The notes under the pieces were generated by a model. It did not search any database, was not told the origin of the DNA, and saw only the letters and a list, made by a program, of their open reading frames with translations. The translations under genes were made by a program, and so were the position numbers. Positions 62,098-64,000 of a stretch of 64,000 bases of DNA are shown here, piece by piece. Each line of letters opens with the position of its first letter. Within the stretch, counting starts at the first letter, position 1. The stretch is from Mucilaginibacter hurinus (lineage in GTDB: Bacteria > Bacteroidota > Bacteroidia > Sphingobacteriales > Sphingobacteriaceae), in contig NZ_QGDC01000006.1 in NCBI RefSeq assembly GCF_003324525.1, positions 186,001 to 250,000 on the forward strand, in the 5' to 3' direction.

Positions 62098-62877
62098 ATG
62101 AAAAAATATTTTCTGTTAATAATATTATTGATAACAATTAACGATAAAGGATTTAGCCAATTACTGGAAAGCGTTGATAAGCCTGTATATGGTGTTGGAG
62201 AGAAACTGAGCTATAAACTGAAATACGGTATATTCACGGCTGCTGAAGCTAATTTACGGGTGGAAGAGAGCCGGGAAAAATTTAACGGCAAGCCCGCCTT
62301 CCATATCATAGCGGAGGGAAAAACCGCCGGTACTTTTGATGTTTTTTACAAAGTGCGCAATAAGTATGAAAGCTTTGTAGATAAAAACACCCTTATGCCT
62401 GTATACTACACTGAAAACCGCCGCGAAGGAAAATACAGGCATGCAGATAAGGTATCGTTTGATCATAACAACGGAAAAATAAAAGCAGATAAAGGTGAGT
62501 TTGATTTCAAGGGAAAGATGTTTGACTTTGTGTCAGCTTATTATTTTGCACGCTCGCTTGATGTATCAAAACTTAAAACAGGCGATAAGGTGGTAATGCC
62601 ATATTTTTTAGAGGATGGCGTACATTCGCTTACTGTAACTTACATGGGTAAAGAGCAAATGAAATGTTCATTAGGAACGTTTAATTGTTTAAAGTTTAAT
62701 CCTACCATTATTCCGGGTAAAATATTTAAAAAGAATAGTAAGCTGTATCTTTGGGTAACTGATGATGCCAACCGCATACCGGTAAAGGCACATGTAGAGG
62801 TAATTGTAGGTAGTTTAACCATGGATCTTACAGCCGCTTCCGGTCTTAAGACGCCGTTGAACCCGATAAAAAAGTAA
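62098..62877 (+). CDS. DUF3108 family exported protein
   Basis: A 259-residue protein with a signal peptide (about 1-20, ending GFSQ) and a beta-rich DUF3108 domain: KPVYGVGEKLSYKLKYGIFT (about residues 27-46), then AGTFDVFYKVRNKYESFVD and a C-terminal KLYLWVTDDANRIPVKAHVE. The domain resembles lipocalin-like or LolA-like envelope proteins, but the role is unknown. It is closely followed by the DUF3109 gene (7 bases). Confidence 0.82.
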   Translation: MKKYFLLIILLITINDKGFSQLLESVDKPVYGVGEKLSYKLKYGIFTAAEANLRVEESREKFNGKPAFHIIAEGKTAGTFDVFYKVRNKYESFVDKNTLMPVYYTENRREGKYRHADKVSFDHNNGKIKADKGEFDFKGKMFDFVSAYYFARSLDVSKLKTGDKVVMPYFLEDGVHSLTVTYMGKEQMKCSLGTFNCLKFNPTIIPGKIFKKNSKLYLWVTDDANRIPVKAHVEVIVGSLTMDLTAASGLKTPLNPIKK

Positions 62878-62884
62878 TTAGACA

Positions 62885-63448
62885 ATGATTGAAGTTGGCA
62901 GTGTGCTGGTGCACGAAGATGTTGTGAGTGAGAATTTTATATGCAATTTGAATAAATGTAAAGGTGCTTGTTGCCTTGAAGGTGATTCGGGCGCTCCGCT
63001 AAATCATAATGAACTTGCCATACTCGATGAAATATATCCTAAGGTAAAACCTTACATGACCGCTAAAGGCATCGCCACTATTGAGCAGGAGGGTACCTAT
63101 GTTACCGATTTTGAGGGCGATTATACTACCCCCTGTGTAGATACAAATAAGGAATGCGCTTACGTAACCTGGGAGAACGGCATAACCAAATGCGCCATTG
63201 AAAAGGCATGGGAGGAAGGTGCCATTGATTGGAAGAAACCTATTTCGTGTCACCTGTATCCTATACGTATTACTGCATACCCGGAATTTGATGTGTTACA
63301 TTATGATCGCTGGAGCATCTGCAGTTCTGCCTGTTCATTTGGCAACGAACACAAAGTTCGTGTTCACGAATTTTTAAAAGGCCCGCTAACCCGCAAATAC
63401 GGTGAGGTATGGTACACTGAACTGGAAGAAGCCGTAGCCGGGATATAA
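62885..63448 (+). CDS. DUF3109 family Cys-rich protein
   Basis: A 187-residue cytoplasmic protein with at least eight conserved Cys: ENFICNLNKCKGACCLEGD (about residues 17-35), TPCVDTNKECAYV, ITKCAIEKAW, SCHLYPIRI and WSICSSACSFG. This pattern belongs to DUF3109 of Bacteroidetes and is reminiscent of YkgJ-type zinc- or iron-sulfur-binding proteins. A metal or Fe-S site is inferred from the Cys content. Its start is 7 bases after the preceding stop. Confidence 0.82.
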   Translation: MIEVGSVLVHEDVVSENFICNLNKCKGACCLEGDSGAPLNHNELAILDEIYPKVKPYMTAKGIATIEQEGTYVTDFEGDYTTPCVDTNKECAYVTWENGITKCAIEKAWEEGAIDWKKPISCHLYPIRITAYPEFDVLHYDRWSICSSACSFGNEHKVRVHEFLKGPLTRKYGEVWYTELEEAVAGI

Positions 63449-63535
63449 CGGCTATGTACTCCATATTTCGCATGCCTGTTTTACAATAAAATTAGATAAT
63501 ATTGTAACTGATAAGGCAGGATTGCCTTTTTATTA

Positions 63536-64000
63536 ATGAAAACCGCTTTAATAACAGGTATTACCGGCCAGGATGGCGCTTATTTAGCAGAATTTTTGCT
63601 GAAAAAAGGCTATATGGTACATGGCGTAAAGCGGCGCTCGTCATTATTCAACACCGACCGTATTGATCACCTTTATCATGACCCTCATGAGCAGGGTGTA
63701 AAATTTAAACTTCACTACGGCGACCTTACAGATTCAACAAATTTAATACGCATTATACAGGAGGTACGTCCTGATGAAATATATAACCTGGCGGCCCAAA
63801 GTCATGTTAAAGTTAGCTTTGATACACCTGAGTACACTGCCAACGCCGATGGTATAGGTGTGCTGCGGATATTGGAGGCTGTGCGCCTGCTTGGGCTCAC
63901 AAAAGCTACACGCGTTTACCAGGCGTCCACTTCAGAGCTGTATGGGTTAGTTCAAGCTGTTCCGCAAAGCGAATCCACACCTTTTTATCCGCGGTCGCCA
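63536..64000 (+). CDS. gmd: GDP-mannose 4,6-dehydratase (5' part, cut by the window edge)
   Basis: First enzyme of GDP-fucose and related sugar nucleotide synthesis. 155 residues are visible. The NAD-binding motif [17 protein letters not shown] (residues 6-22), [32 protein letters not shown] (about 60-74), [15 protein letters not shown] and [10 protein letters not shown] (about 137-146) identify Gmd. The catalytic YxxxK lies beyond the edge. It may open another sugar-nucleotide/polysaccharide locus. No stop is present in the window. Confidence 0.93.
   Translation, partial: MKTALITGITGQDGAYLAEFLLKKGYMVHGVKRRSSLFNTDRIDHLYHDPHEQGVKFKLHYGDLTDSTNLIRIIQEVRPDEIYNLAAQSHVKVSFDTPEYTANADGIGVLRILEAVRLLGLTKATRVYQASTSELYGLVQAVPQSESTPFYPRSP

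Overview
The window is a contiguous piece of a Bacteroidetes chromosome, most likely from the Sphingobacteriaceae (Mucilaginibacter/Pedobacter-like). The evidence is: type IX secretion/gliding genes (gldJ, porV, a PorP/SprF plus gliding-associated C-terminal adhesin pair); a 14-subunit nuo operon with a short NuoG; many DUF families typical of the phylum (DUF4159, DUF4834, DUF2480, DUF3108, DUF3109, DUF6427); no obvious Shine-Dalgarno sites; and recurrent TAnnTTTG-type -7 promoter elements. No rRNA, tRNA, CRISPR array, phage or classical IS was seen. The clearest mobile or repeat signals are a broken four-helix-bundle (23S intervening-sequence protein family) cassette with AT-rich inverted ends between nuoF and nuoG, and a REP-like palindromic element between nuoK and nuoL.

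Layout. 1-5.0 kb: the end of an ExbB-like gene, two exbD genes, tonB, a small membrane protein, a PstS-like lipoprotein and a TPR protein (energy coupling to the outer membrane). 5.1-18.7 kb: nuoABCDE, a 60-residue membrane ORF, nuoF, the IVP cassette, nuoGHIJK, the repeat element and nuoLMN, encoding respiratory complex I. 18.8-23.2 kb: DedA protein, inorganic pyrophosphatase, CNNM/CorC-type transporter, RsmE, DUF4159 and a biotin-carrier-like protein. 23.3-33.0 kb: gldJ (minus) divergent from porV-ispF, a HAD nucleotidase (minus), uvrB, two small membrane proteins and a large YfhO-type membrane protein.

33.1-46.9 kb is mostly on the minus strand and is a surface-glycan/adhesin region: glycosyltransferases, a hexapeptide acetyltransferase, a PorP/SprF protein with a seven-repeat propeller adhesin, a Wzx-like flippase, a methyltransferase, and two LamG lipoprotein genes, one frameshifted. 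46.9-48.7 kb: typA. 48.9-54.7 kb: a small Cys-rich membrane protein, a 1114-residue GH18-like/NodB deacetylase/GT2 fusion whose GH18 motif has lost the catalytic Glu, a 36-residue membrane ORF, an LpxH-like phosphoesterase and a glycosyltransferase. 54.7-63.4 kb: envelope and housekeeping genes (DUF6427, purQ, coaX, an outer membrane protein, lptC, ppiD-like, DUF2480, DUF3108, DUF3109). The right edge cuts the start of gmd (GDP-mannose 4,6-dehydratase).

The most unusual items are the inverted-repeat IVP cassette inside the nuo transcription unit, the small membrane ORF co-translated between nuoE and nuoF, the degenerate GH18 domain in a candidate one-polypeptide glycan synthase/deacetylase, a perfect terminator hairpin embedded in a coding sequence after tonB, and several promoters that sit directly against start codons.
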